A stretch of 64,000 bases of DNA, taken from Isoetes taiwanensis. Its lineage: Eukaryota > Streptophyta > Lycopodiopsida > Isoetales > Isoetaceae. The notes below the pieces were generated by a model, which was not told the DNA's origin, did no database searches, and was given only the letters and a program-made list of their open reading frames with translations. The position numbers were made by a program, and so were the translations under genes. The stretch is taken from NCBI GenBank assembly GCA_021234155.1, contig JAJEKV010000030.1, positions 3,260,761-3,324,760 of the forward strand, read 5' to 3'. Position 1 is the stretch's first letter. Every line of letters begins with the position of its first letter. Positions 1 to 12,900 of the stretch are shown one piece after another.

Positions 1-179
1 TTGTTATGCTTCGTTCAGTTACGTATTGCTGAGAATATCGCGTTTCATTTTCACCGATTCAATGCATTTCTCTTGCTTTCTTTTTACGGAATGACCCTTT
101 TTTGCACTTGATAACATGTATCTAAGATAAAAGAGGCATGGATTGGTACATATTTTTCTATCATGTAAGAGCGGTGTAC

Positions 180-640
180 ATTTCTCCCGGATATATATTT
201 GCACATGGTACAGCAAGCTTGATTATATGTATGATTCACTAGGAGTACCTATTGCACTTACGACTTGATTAAAACTCTCTCAATTTATCAATAAGCTTGT
301 TCTATGGCTAAGTAGGTGCTTATGTTCTGAATATACTTATCCTATCATATTTTACAACATATATATGGAGATTTAGGCACATGATCTGGTGTTTTCGAAT
401 CTTCAAATCCATTTACCTTGATTTATTAGCTTGGGTATATGCCATGTTTTATCATGATATTGAAATCTTCTTTGATATTATTAGAGAGAGTGTGGTTGGT
501 TACGAGAAAGTAGTTTCAAATTAGTCCAAGAGTCTACTTCTAGCTCTCATCTTGGACCTCAGATGCTCACGAGAGTATGCCAAGCAGTCAAAAGTGGGAT
601 AATGTCTTGGGTTAGATGAAGATTTTAGTACTCAAGCTTC
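180..640 (+). CDS. M14 zinc carboxypeptidase, 3' exons (left copy, partial)
   Basis: The 3' part of a metallocarboxypeptidase-like gene, cut by the window edge. An exon at about 189-270 reads on as HG...DYMYDSLGVPIALT, and a second at about 360-420 keeps IYGDL and CFRIF-like residues. The better-preserved right copy (59,379-60,013, minus) shows HGTATDYMYDSLGVP followed by ALTFE, then IYGDLEAHDADCFRMFNP. In M14 enzymes the Glu after TF is the catalytic glutamate, and the upstream Tyr lies in the specificity loop. Frames here are broken by small indels. The gene converges on the sugar transporter. A third exon near 450-600 would encode the C-terminus. Confidence 0.6.
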
Positions 641-644
641 TCAG

Positions 645-2075
645 GATTTCTTGTTAGAAAAAGGTGGAGTGTGGCATGAATTATTTTAAAAGCGGAGATG
701 GCATATATATTCTTAAGCAGCCCGAGGGAAAGAGCGTTACTTGATGTTAAGCGTGTTATGTATCTTGGATTACATTTTTCTTGGTTGGTTATAAAAAAAG
801 ATTGTTCTTTCGAGATCACGGTATACGAGTCTCAAGATAAACTTGCGATAAAATCATTGTTTTGCCACCAATTTTTGTGCAAAGAAAAGCGATCAGTAAG
901 CGTTATGAATTAAATTGAGAACACGGATTAGGCTGGAGAAGCCTAGCGATTGGAAATTATACTTGGTATATAAAGGCAATGACTAGGATAATTTTGACAA
1001 GCAATGGAATGATGCAAGACCAGATTGTATCCTTCTGGCATCTCTATTAGGAGGTGATGGAACTTGGGTGAAGTAAAACAACCACATAGTGAACCACGAC
1101 ATTGCCCCATTCACCCTTACCTTTCATGCCCTCTTAAGCATGGAATTCAACATGCCCAAATTCCTGTTAATGTCTAAGCCCAACACATTCAGGCTCCATT
1201 AACTCACCATGTATTATTGTTGCAAAAAGTATGACATGTACATTTAATCTTTTTAAGGCCATGATGTTTATTAGACAAGCGAAGGTGTTCCTTTCGGGGA
1301 GGGGTAGTGGTAATGATACTTTCGATAGACCGAGCAAAGTTTTGACCATCTTAAATGATAAAGAACCCTTTGTCTTATAAACCAATGCACCGTCTTTTGA
1401 CAATCTTAAATGATAAGAACCTTGTCTTATAAATCAATGCTCCAAAATGAAGGACCGGTCATGCCATGTCGGAGGTACGCAAATAATAAAAACTAAGAGA
1501 GTAGAGATAAAGGCAATATAATTTCCGTTCTCAATTTGTTCGGATTGCGGGCCACATAAAATCTCGATTATTTTATCCATGGTAGTAGTTAGGGTTTAGA
1601 AAACCATAACCTTTACAAAAGTTTCTTAAAATCTCCATTCTATAACTCATAATGACACCACAAATTACCACATATTACTAAAGGATCCCAATTTTACAAT
1701 ACCAAACAACCAGCATAACAAACCTAGAGAATAAATATTTTGTACACCCACTAGAGCTAAAAGTATTTATAATTCTAAACATTATCGGCATTGATCCTCA
1801 TAACCACTTGTGTTTTGTTTGAAAATGACTGTAGCCCTTAAAAGCTTAAATGTAGGTACTTTCATGTTATGAAATTTTGCTAAAACATTTTTTAAAAAAG
1901 AACGGTGTCGCTAAACAAAGTAAATTGGATACAACATAATAAGTATATGCAGTGCAGTTCTCATATCTAATACAATGCCATACACCGTCTCACAACTACG
2001 TACATGTTTTTTGTATCGAAATCGTGGCTGTATAACCAACAATTGCATGTTCCGCTGGATCAAACCCCCACCGCA
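645..2075. other. Intergenic region between convergent genes (left arm)
   Basis: Sequence between the carboxypeptidase 3' end and the left-arm insertion. It matches about 58,000-59,370 in the right arm. A local duplication near 1,330-1,440 repeats AAATGATAAAGAACC-type sequence, and is seen again near 58,580-58,680. No coding domain or RNA gene was recognised. The sequence is AT-rich with short spurious ORFs. Confidence 0.6.
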
Positions 2076-2108
2076 TAATACATTGACGGCTAACAGCCAG
2101 CGCATGGC

Positions 2109-2512
2109 TACCATTGACGTTAATTAACACAGCCATTGGGTCCAGCACATTTTAAATTAAAATCACTTAAAACTGGTTTGGGGTGCATGTATTCACCGCG
2201 AGGGGGTGACTCGAGACGAGGAGAACATTGGATAGGCATATTCATATATTCGTAATCTACACCGTGCGTGAAGTTCCTGCGTTTGTGGGGTGTGCAAATT
2301 ACAAAATTTGCTATCTTTGTATAACAAGTTAGCAAAATACTATAAGATTTCAAAGCGGAATACTATATGGTGTTGATTTCATCGTGCCAAAATACAATTA
2401 TGAGGGCTCATTTCGTCACCCCGATGTGAATATGCACCCAAACCAAGGGTTTAAGGATTTTAATTTAAATGTGTTGGACCCAATGGTTGTGTTAATTAAT
2501 AATGTCAATGGT
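2109..2512. mobile_element. MITE with about 100-bp terminal inverted repeats
   Basis: Positions 2,111-2,210 and 2,415-2,512 are inverted copies. Each carries CCATTGACGTTAATTAACA-like ends, then TTGGGTCCAGCACAT, then GGTTTGGGGTGCATG, then CACCCCC. Both ends are flanked by TA (GGCTA before, TAGTT after), so a TA target duplication is possible. The internal 200 bp is noncoding. The family is not identified. The TA target would suit a Tc1/mariner-derived MITE, but that rests on two bases. Confidence 0.7.
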
Positions 2513-3194
2513 AGTTATGTGTTGGTTATTTAATCAATGGTTGTTATGTGGGGTTTTAATTACATATGTTGGATGTTAATGGTTTGTGTTGCAAAAAATT
2601 TTTGGCTTATGAGCCTTAAAGTCTGGCCCCTGGTGAGACAAAAATTTTAGAATTCAAACCCGGAAAAAACTAGAATTCATTTGAGGCTTTCATCACTGTA
2701 GCTTTTGAATTTCATCACAATAAAACAAAATAGAACATAAATAAAAGTTACCATAAAGATAAATGATTGATCCCATTATTAAAGAGAAAGTCATAAAGTT
2801 TGCAACACCCATACAAACATTTTGTTGGAAGTTAACGGCAACCTTGGCCTCCATGGATTCTTGTGGTGAGAAACCAAAGTGGGAAACTTTTTAGCATTAG
2901 CACAAGGATCTAGAAGCCTCAAAGGAATCTAAAATGCATGGTAATTTTTTAGGCTTCATCGAGACGAGCCATAAAACAATATCCAATAAGCAATCTGTAT
3001 TAATCAGTGGCGGTGGGATGTAAAAGCCACCAAACCCGGCCCGGAAAATTGCTGTTTTAGCATAGATAATTTAACCAAACATATCCATATCTTACACTAT
3101 CAAAGATCTCGGAGAGAGCTTTTCCAAGCATATCGAATCATCTCAAAAGCGGGCTACCGGATCAAAGTTATGATAAGAAATGTGTTGCCCGTGG

Positions 3195-3400
3195 AAACTG
3201 CACTACATGCGCCCTTCATGTGCCGGTATGCCACCACACACAAAAAGAGGACTTTGTTGTAGGCCATTGGTTGTTGACCATTATGCACCACACACACAAA
3301 AGAGCTTTGTTGTGAGCCATTGGTTTATTGACCATTATGCACCACCGCAGCACAAAAAGGGCTTTTGTTGTGAACCATTGGTTGTTGACGTGAAAAAAAG
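3195..3400. repeat. Three tandem units of about 60 bp
   Basis: Three successive copies of a unit containing ATGCACCAC, CACAAAAAGAG, CTTTGTTGT and GCCATTGGTTGTTGACC, diverging slightly. The array lies in the left-arm-specific insertion and has no match in the right arm. Plus and minus ORFs over it are by-products of the repetition. Confidence 0.7.
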
Positions 3401-3959
3401 AGGCTAAAATCCAGTGGCTCGAGAAATGGTGCACTCTGAATGTACGCATTAGGTACATCCATTTGGAGAAATCACGTCCGCGAGAATCGTAGGAAACCTT
3501 GAGTGAAAAGCGTTACCGCTTACAAAGAAAACCCCGTTATTATGCTCACGTATTTTATTGACCTTTCATAATGCCGCTTGCATGGTTATCAGCGGGCAAC
3601 CCCTTGATGCGTTAGCATCTTGTTTACCATATCTTAGCCTCACAGTCCGTAGAAACTAAATAATTCTATTTCACAAAGTTCTCTCCGAGTAGATTTACAT
3701 GATTCCTTGAATCGGTAAAGGAACTATTGAGCTACTTATTGCGAAAATAATCTCGATTTGTTGGTGAACAACCCGCGAGTTCGAACCAAAAACTTCATCA
3801 CAAATACCCGCGGCCCGGCCAGCATGACGAAAGTGAATAACCAAAACATCACATCAGCAAAACCAATTTTCAATATCTTTGTATGTACAAATCCACGATT
3901 TCCCCAAATTATATGGTATGCTGCGGGACTCTCCAATCCGGAAGGAGATTGAAGCTTAA

Positions 3960-6900
3960 AGTTACAACCAAAGAACGCCATGAATTGACTGGGATGCAAA
4001 AGCTGCTGACCCTTCCTTTCGAGAGGAAGAAATCTAGACATGGATAAACATGTTTGTTAATAAAAATTACTCTGAAGATTAGTTAAATCGCGGTACTTAC
4101 TTCTCCCGGAATGATCCACGGGATTGCTCCCATGCCGAAAATGCAGCAATATAAACCTAAAACATAATATGCATGTTAAGACATAATAGAAGATGTACAA
4201 TGTGCACACTAAAATTAACGCACTTACCAATGAGTGCGAGAGAGAACGATGTTGATAAAAGTGCTCATAACACCGTCACTTCAATGCCTAGTTAATATAA
4301 ACCAGAAACTACAATTAGCTAAAGCGTTGATAAAATTCCAATATACACAAATGAATTCATAATTGCGGCTCTATTTGACATGGAAACGGTGTCTTATTGA
4401 AATGCCAAAACCCTTACCTTTATATAAAGAAAGCCCTTGAGGAAACTACTACAAGCCATGCCTCCGGTAGGATAGCGAAGACACAAGATAAGCGTTTTGG
4501 GACTTGGTATTATAAAAAACCCAACTCATGAAAGCTATAAAGGCAATGCCTCGGGGAGATAACTAGAGGCCACGATAAAATGTTCTGGAATTTGCTGGTA
4601 TAAAATCTCCAGTTCACATTACCATTAGAAGAAGCCTTTCTCCCGAACATCCATCGACCAAGCAGCTACAATTATCGCCGATCACGTTCAAAAGAAAGCG
4701 TATAAATGCGCAAAGAGAACGGCTTCTACGAGTGGAAACTAAGTACTACCTCTCTGGTCATACTATTTAAACAAGAGAAAGAAGGAAAAAGGCCTAACTT
4801 TGGAAGCAAAATAAATGCATACGGGCCGGTATTTCTTTGAAGACAAGCACAATATGGAAAATAAGATGAGATGATTTACAGAATGACACTTTGAGCATTA
4901 TGTCATTCTAGCATAGGTTGCTTACCAAAGTCAGAAAGATTTACATGACATATAGTAACACCCCATTGATTCCTGAAAATTGTTGCAAAACTTGTAGGCC
5001 TATACACTGTAAAATTTCATAATAAACCATAAGCAACCTCTATTCAAACACCTATATATAATTAAGCAAAAATCTAATAATACATGCGAGTAGTCGAATA
5101 GTCTGTGACTCCATAAGTCGAGGAAAAATCCCACTCTGCTTTGTGACTTTGGCTTATCCTTCAGCCTATAAAATATATTTGTAAATTGGAAGGTAAAAAA
5201 TAATAAAATGGAGATCAAACATGCTGACTTTGTACATACAACACACCTTCACATCTGGCTCTGTGATATATCAAAGAATCTTTCCCCTCGAGAAGTGCTT
5301 GAAGAGAAACTATTGAATCATTTGCCTACACATATCCCTAACCCATAAAAGCTGTTTTAAGTCTTCATCAAAGGTCTTGAAAGGACAAAAGAACTACTCA
5401 TTTTTCTATGCATTCTACTCGGAAATGGAAGAGCTCAAGCTCTTACAGATTTAAGATAAATAATAGGTAGATGCCACCAACCACCTTGGGCGTTTCCTAC
5501 AATAAACAAAAGCATTATAAGCATTCTGATTCGAGGCAACTGTTTGCATGTATCAAAAAATTTCAATGTATTGAAAGGAACCTTTACATATAATGAAAAG
5601 CCACTCAAAATGGCCCTATGAGAGACCTTAGTAACAAAATCCACCAGAACCATAAATTGGTGAGCCCACAGCCGAAGCAAGCCTGCATCCAACTTAAAAG
5701 CCCTCCGGATATGATATGAGTATTCTAATCATTGATATGGCCCGAACATGTATGTTCACAACATAAGATGTATGAACCGTTTTCGGAACTAGCATGTTAT
5801 TCTTTCTAGTAATTACATTGCTTAAGAAGACATGTTCTTAAAAGCAAATGTAAACCGAGCACTTTAATAAAGGGAATTAGAAATTTTGTAAAACAAAAGA
5901 AAATCTCACTTGGTGCATTGTTGCCTTAGCGTCCCAATTAGTTTTGGCCTTGATCTAAACTTGTCTCAGTGGCATCTGTAGGGTATGCATCCAAACATAA
6001 CAGGTATCTTAAAAAAGGGTATTTATTTGTTACAACACAAATGGTATGCCTCAAAATATCGTTATGCTCATGAGGACACAAAAAGTGCAGGACATATAGG
6101 ATGCATCGGGACAAAATGCTTGCTACGATAGAAATGAGACAATCCACCACCTAAACCAAGTAAAGAGGCGTCCAAAATATAAGCCTGCTGCACGGAAAAT
6201 GACCCATCAGGATGAATGGCGGAAAGAGAGAAACCCCATCCTTCAAAATACCCACCTTTGCCATGGCAACAACAACCCATCCAACAATAGTAGGTGCTGC
6301 TGCCACAAAGAGCATGCTTGACGAACCAGAAAAGGTTCATAATGGGCACGAAGCCGGCGATGAATGAAGCGTCGTTTCATCAAGCCAGCGTTATACAAAT
6401 GGTTTTGAAGAATAGAGAGGGTGGCGATCATAGGAACAATATCCGGGACTACCCTGTAACAAAGAAATATGCCACGGGCAACATAGAGAGGGCAATGGCG
6501 ACCTTCCTCGCAGGGATAAAAGCCAGCCCTTCCGGGTTTCGAGGGAAAACCCTAATGAGAAATGATGCGCTGAAATGTACTTGAATGTGATGCCTAGAAA
6601 ACCCGAAGAAGATGGAAGGGGCCGGTGAACCTTAAAGATAGCCGAGGACCCGGAGGGCGAAGCCGAATGTGTTGCACGGAGGAGCGAAAAAGATGATGTC
6701 TTTGGCCGAGCCTAAAATCCGCCGGGCTTGAGAGGAAGATGGCGGAAGCGGAGAGGCGAAGGAGGCGTGTCGATGAAGCGAAGTGAAAAAAGTTTTAACG
6801 ACCGCAAGAAAAACCTGCGGCAACTCAAAGAACCTAAATAAAGTAAATGGTTGAAAGAGCTGCGCATGCATGGCATGGACAAGGCAAGCGCACGATAGCC

Positions 6901-9900
6901 GCAAGGAAGGCAAATTAGAACATAAAATCATGCCGGAAGAGGTGGAAAAGCATCACCCGGTGGCAATTAAGTATCGCGTCACCCTCAAGGTGGAAATAAA
7001 ATAGCATCACCTCAAGGTGGAAAAATAGCATCACCCTCAAGGTGGAAAAAAAAATGGCATCACCCTCAAGGTGGAAAAATAGCATCACCCTCCGAACGGA
7101 AAAAATGGCGACCTCGAGATTGGAAGTAATAGCATCACCTCGAAGGTGGAAATAAAAACAACATATAAAATGACATGATGGTGATGCCGCTTGATGGCCA
7201 TTCTGAGTAGACAACATGGAAATGAGGTGTCCCCTGGCGGTGGGAAGAGCTCCCGGAGAAGGAAGGAAGGCTGCTTGTGAGAAAGCCGATAACGGTCTTT
7301 GAAGGGAAAAGAGCCTTATATAGTGGCTCGTCCACCTCCCAGAATGGCGATCCGATGGCTTTCCGGATCGATCACGGTCAGGAAGGACTCACTAATGAAC
7401 ACCGTCGGCGACTACGAGGAAGAACTTCCTAACTACGAAGCCCAACTTGTACAGAAACCTCAAATGTTGAGGCGAGGGTCACAAAGCAAATGGCGAGTGA
7501 GAGCGAGGCATGTGGCGCGTGAAGCGAGTACGCATCATCGCCGATTGCCGGAAACTGCGAAAGCCAAAGCCGAATCGTACCATAAAGGCAGGTCCAAACC
7601 TATAGCCAAAGGCAATCCTCCACCATGCGGAAGCGTTGAGGTGGATAAAGAAAGAGGGAAGCCGAAAAGAGGCCGCTGTCGAATCAACATAAATCGAGCA
7701 AATTAAAATTAATTAGAAATTAAGATTAAAGTTAATGTTAAAGAGGGTGGCGGTAATCAAAAGGAAAGTTATGGCCAATGAAAAGGAAGATGGAGTCCAG
7801 CACTGGGTCGGATGCAGGTCGCGGGGAAATTAAGCGGATAATTAGAGAGGATAAATGAAAATACAATGACTAGGTAAGTATTGGTTATGAAACCAAAACT
7901 GGGGCCATATGGAAGTGCGGAAGCTCTTGAAGCAAAAGCTCCTGATGCCAGTGGAGATGATGAGACTGAAAGCACAAGGACTACTCGGAAGGAACATGTT
8001 AGAAAAGAAGGAATTACGGTGAAATGTAAAAAGCAAGCAACTATGGAGACGCGAGTAGATGGAGGTTAGAGGAGGGCCAAAGAGACCGGAAAAGGAACCA
8101 TTTGAGGCCAATAACAAGTGATAATGATGAATGGGTTGGGGAATAGCGAGGTGAGGCCAATAACCAAGTGATGAAATGGGTAATGGGAACACAACAACTG
8201 TCGAGTCATGTGGAAACTTATAGCATGCCAAATGTAGGTACAAAATAAGATGCTTAGCATGATAAGCGGTAATAAAAACTTAATGCGGACAAATAAATGG
8301 GCATATCAGAGAGATGACAAATCCATAACATCAAAGAGGTCAAGAGTCGAGGACAACTGAAATGCTTGAAAACCAAGTATGAAGCAAAATGTCAAGCAAA
8401 GGGTAGCAAAAGCGAGAACAAGAACTTCGCACCAAATGCAAAAGCGGATGAGCGGATCTGCAAATCTCAATGCAAAATAGCCCAATACATGCATATATGG
8501 AAAATTAGGTAAACAGAATGGATAAGAACTGTAATGACCCGTAAAACTAATAGAAAATATATAAAAGTATGCAATGCAACGTGAAGCCAAATATAGATCG
8601 AGAGAGAAGCACTGAGGCGGAATAGAGGAAACAAAGAGCTGGTGGCATATGAAGGCGAGGGCAATGTTGATGAAGCTCATCAAAAGAAAGAAGACCACGC
8701 TCCCCCACGATACTCAAGCTCAATGTCCATAAGGTCCACCATACATGTCCACAAAGAATCTGACTCAAAGTTACCTTACGAAGCGTATTAATAGCATCCT
8801 GCGCGTCGAACGTGAAGAACAATCTGGAGAAATCCGCCCAAATGAGATAGCGAACCACCTAGCGTGTGCAATGGCTACCAAACGCCCACAAAACAGCTTT
8901 AGCAAAAGGGTACATTAAAAAGTCCTGTCCCAAATGAAATTAACAAACAGCCAGGTACCTCATCTGCACCTCTAAGGTTCCTAAGAAACGTAAAAATCCC
9001 ATATAAATTACGGTTTTAGGACAAATGGAATAAGGAAAAAATTGGCACCTAATCCAAGCTGCATGACAAAATTTGCTAACAATGGTCTAGAATAGAATTG
9101 TTATCTAAGGAAATGGTATATATAATTGCATAGGTAACATGGGACTTAGCGAAACAACGAGAAAATAATGCCCAAGCCCTAGATATACATATCTCAAACC
9201 GAAGATACCTAAACAAGCTTAGAACAAGATTTTGCAATCATTAAAGCAAGGCGAGCCTCAAATTAAAAATGTGTCTTTGACATAATCAATACAAATACAA
9301 ACCCTGGAAATTAGGAAACACCCATCCAAACAGCAAAATCTCATTTACCAAAATCGGCAGCTTGATGTCCTAAAATGTCTTTGGCATGATAAACTTACAA
9401 ATAACAATTGTAGGCAAACCACGAGTTGAAGCAGGAGATGAATGTCAGACAATAATAAGTAGGGTGCAAATCCCATGATCATAGAATTGGTAGGAACAAA
9501 TGGTAGGATAAGCAGACTGAAGATAAGTCCCAATTACCAAACCCTAAAATATCATAGGTCAAATGAATATGTGTAAATGATAATGACTAATAGAGATAGA
9601 AGAGGTACAATAAGCAAAAATGTGAATGAGGATACTACAAACACAAAATTAAAATGCAAATATAAAATGTGGTTGAAAGGATCCACAGACTACAAAACTA
9701 AGTGGAAACTAGCCTTAATATGTATAGGCTAACAAAAATAGAAGGGTAAGCAAATGCAATGTTAACCAAAGTTATGGTGGTGGGTAGGTTAGAAATATCC
9801 AAAGTCAATGAGAAAATGAGGAAAACAAGACCTCCTAAAAATAATGGCCCGAGACATGGTATTTCCATTTGTCTCTACATTGTTTCGATTTGGGATTTCA

Positions 9901-12900
9901 TCTGACACAGGTCTAGACTCTAGAAGCGGCAATTCATGACAACTAACCAATCTCTATAGAAAATGAGAAAGAAATACCCACATTCATGTATCTAGATAAA
10001 TTGAGGTGACACACATGAGCCAGTGGCTGAGATATCAGTCCACCAAGCGTGGTATGGGAGACACAGTTAAATCAAATTGAATATGCATGGCAGAAAGTTG
10101 AAAAAACACCAAACATATAGGATATGGCATATTCCTAGAATGCTTGATAAAGAACCAATTAGAAGAGAACCTGAGTCATTTCAAAAGAACCGAAAAGATG
10201 CATGTATCAGGCAAAATGGGAGTAGGCACCATACGATGCAAAAATGTTTCCATTGATCCCATTCGACTGACAAAACTAGTCGACTCCTCACAATATTTAT
10301 GAAAAACACTACAAAGGGACTTACCATAGTAAATATGTGAACTTATGATCATGACCATGACCAGAAACAAAACCCTAGACATAAAAGAATCACGTTGGAA
10401 CACAAGCCATCGACAATATCAAAATAACTAAGATGGCATACCGTCAGGTGTAATATAGTAAACAAGCTGGGATGACATCTGGAGTATGAGGCTGAGCATT
10501 TAGGAATTATCCATAAATGATGGAAAATATAATGTAAATGTGCATAAATGTCAAGTGTATGAAGGGAAGGGAAGGGAAGAAATTTTAACGTCCCGCAAGG
10601 AACAATGGGGTTATGTGGGACCAGAACAAACAAAGGGGGCATAAGCCCTAGCAGCGAGCAGAGGGCCAGAGGCTGAAATGAAACATAGAGATTGAGAAGT
10701 ACAGTTTCAGCATATGAAACCAACACCATGGGAAACAAAAAATCTGAGCTATCTGAGTAAGTTCAGCGGATCGGATGGCGCTGATCTCAGAGATGATAGC
10801 TTGACCTCCCCTATCAGCATTACCTGGCACATGCAGTAGAGCCTCTACTTTGACACTATCTTCTTCAGTCTCTGGTGTCGCGGAGTCAAGTCTTCTGAGG
10901 GCTTGAAGGAGAGAAGGTGGTTCCTTTCAAATGGTTGCCATGTAGCGAGGATGTGCAATGGGAAAGAGCATCTTGGCGTGCCAGCAGTGTGAAAAGGATG
11001 AGTGAGGGGCCACTTAGCTCCAAAACGGCCCAGAACAATACCGTGTGCTTGGTGCCCATCACTTGGGTAAAGCATGCGGCCTCATCTGTATGAAAGAGAA
11101 TCACCATTCTGCTGAATACCCACAACAAAGTATGTGTGGATCCTTGTCTGTTGTCATCATCTTTAGGCATATCATTCAGTCAGACCCGGTATGGATCCAT
11201 GTACTCTGTTGCTCGGCCCTCGTGCATATCATTCCTGAGGGCAGGCATTGTGCTGAGCAAAACATGATACTATATGCTAATCTTGGGCACCCTTGGCCTG
11301 GTGTAAGCAACAACTCTAGAAGAGCACCCTAGCTTTGCTTAAGAATGCTTGAAGCAGACATTCTTTGTGGCAGTGGCAGTGAAACATCTTGCATATCACG
11401 GCTAAGATCACTTGGATGCGACAGTTCCATCGGCATATTCTAAGCCCAGCGGCATTGAGGGGCGCATAGAGCTAAGTGCTGAGATCCATTTGAATTGAGA
11501 ACCAAGACTGGAGACTAAGAAGAGTACTTTGGAGATAGGAGCTCTATCATTGGATGTAGGGCTTACAGGGCGACACCCGAGCCGTGATAAGGTTCTTGCC
11601 GCCGCGGAGTCTCTCGGCCCACTCACGTTTGGTGTCACGGGTCATGTCTTTGAGGCTATAGGAGTCTCTGAGTACAGCGTAAAAGATGCTTAGAATCCAA
11701 TTTAGGGGACTCAAAAATCAGGAAGAGCACCTTTTAGAGTGCCAAAGTTTGAGGTCTCAGCTTGCACGAAGGGTGTAGAATCCAATTTGAGGACTCCAAA
11801 AGCGGCCGAGCACCTTTTGGGTGTTTGGGGGTTTAGGCTGAGGGTGTAAACCCTAGAGAGAGCTAGGAAGGGCAAAATCAAGGGGTCTATGCAAGAGGCG
11901 GTGAGAAGTGGCGATCTTGAGAAACAATACTTGGGACACAATACGATCAAAATAATTCAAATCAATCCGACTTGATGCCTATGGCGATCGTGGATGAAAT
12001 CTTCTTTGAGTCAGAGGCTTGACCTGGGAGTAGAGCAGAAGCAGGATCCGGTCTGTCCTTGATGCTAACTGCAGTGCGAGGAGTTACATGAGCATGGCCT
12101 CCCGAAGGCCTTGAGCTTAAGAAGTATGAGGCAACCTATATAACCATTACTGAAATCTCAAAGGGCTATTAAAGGCCATGAAAATGAATACAAAGGGCCC
12201 TCAAGATAAATAAGGAACTATGAAGAAATGCCAAGCTGCTCACAGGTGTAAAGGTTTGGAGCTCACAAAAGGAAAAGCCTTTCGTCAGGAAGCGAATAGA
12301 GTTACATGTTATACAAAGCAAGCAGGGGCATGGAGAACTATTAGAAGGGTTTTCTTTCAGGAGCTGACTTGGATAGGCTTGAGAAAGAGGATGAGAGCGA
12401 AACCGGCGAATCTTCTGCGGATCACCCGCGACCAGGAGCTCTGCACAGCGAGCATGCCAGCCCATTCGAGATAGGCACGCTCCTTCTGTCATGAGAAAAG
12501 CGCCCCCCACAAAAACAAAAATCGGGAAGCCAGTAACTGAAGCATGCCGAAAAAGATTAGGCCCGGATACAACGTTGGCGGGGATGAGTACATGCAAAAG
12601 GTGGAGCAAGACAAAGGAATTGGGTTGCTGAGGTTCTTGCTGATCTCACAAGACAAAAAGAAGAATTGGGTGAAGGAAAACTACGTGACGAGCATTGAAC
12701 TGCAGCCATGGTGAAACCATGATGCAATGATGAGCTATTTGGTTGGCCATTAGTAGCCAACATAAATCCAATAACGAGGATCTTTGTAGGAGTCGAAATC
12801 TCTAGCAGGGGTCTGTGGATGCTTAGAGTCGCCTCATGTAATAAGAGTGAGCAGAAAAAGCATGCGGGGAAAGGCATGCGAATCCAACAATAGAATTACC

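Larger units (their letters stand above)
2075..3550. mobile_element. Left-arm-specific insertion (about 1.5 kb)
   Basis: The right arm is continuous here (57,930-57,965), reading GATAAAATATGACTTTGATCC. In the left arm, on the reverse strand, GTCAATAAAATACG is followed by about 1.47 kb of extra DNA and then GTCAATGTATTATG before the shared TTTGATCC. The two similar flanks may be a target duplication. The insert carries a MITE at 2,109-2,512 and a three-unit tandem repeat at about 3,195-3,400. No transposase was recognised, so it is non-autonomous or composite. Its boundaries are good to about 20 bp. Confidence 0.65.

Noticed and set aside
7299-7706. Arg/Lys-rich 135-codon plus-strand ORF across the distal direct repeat
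   Set aside because: It runs antisense through the repeat's TATA box and is not conserved in the right arm at 53,800-54,300.
8306-10738. Hydrophobic minus-strand ORFs resembling membrane proteins
   Set aside because: They come from T-rich DNA, are not maintained in frame in the right arm (42,000-44,500) and match no family I know.
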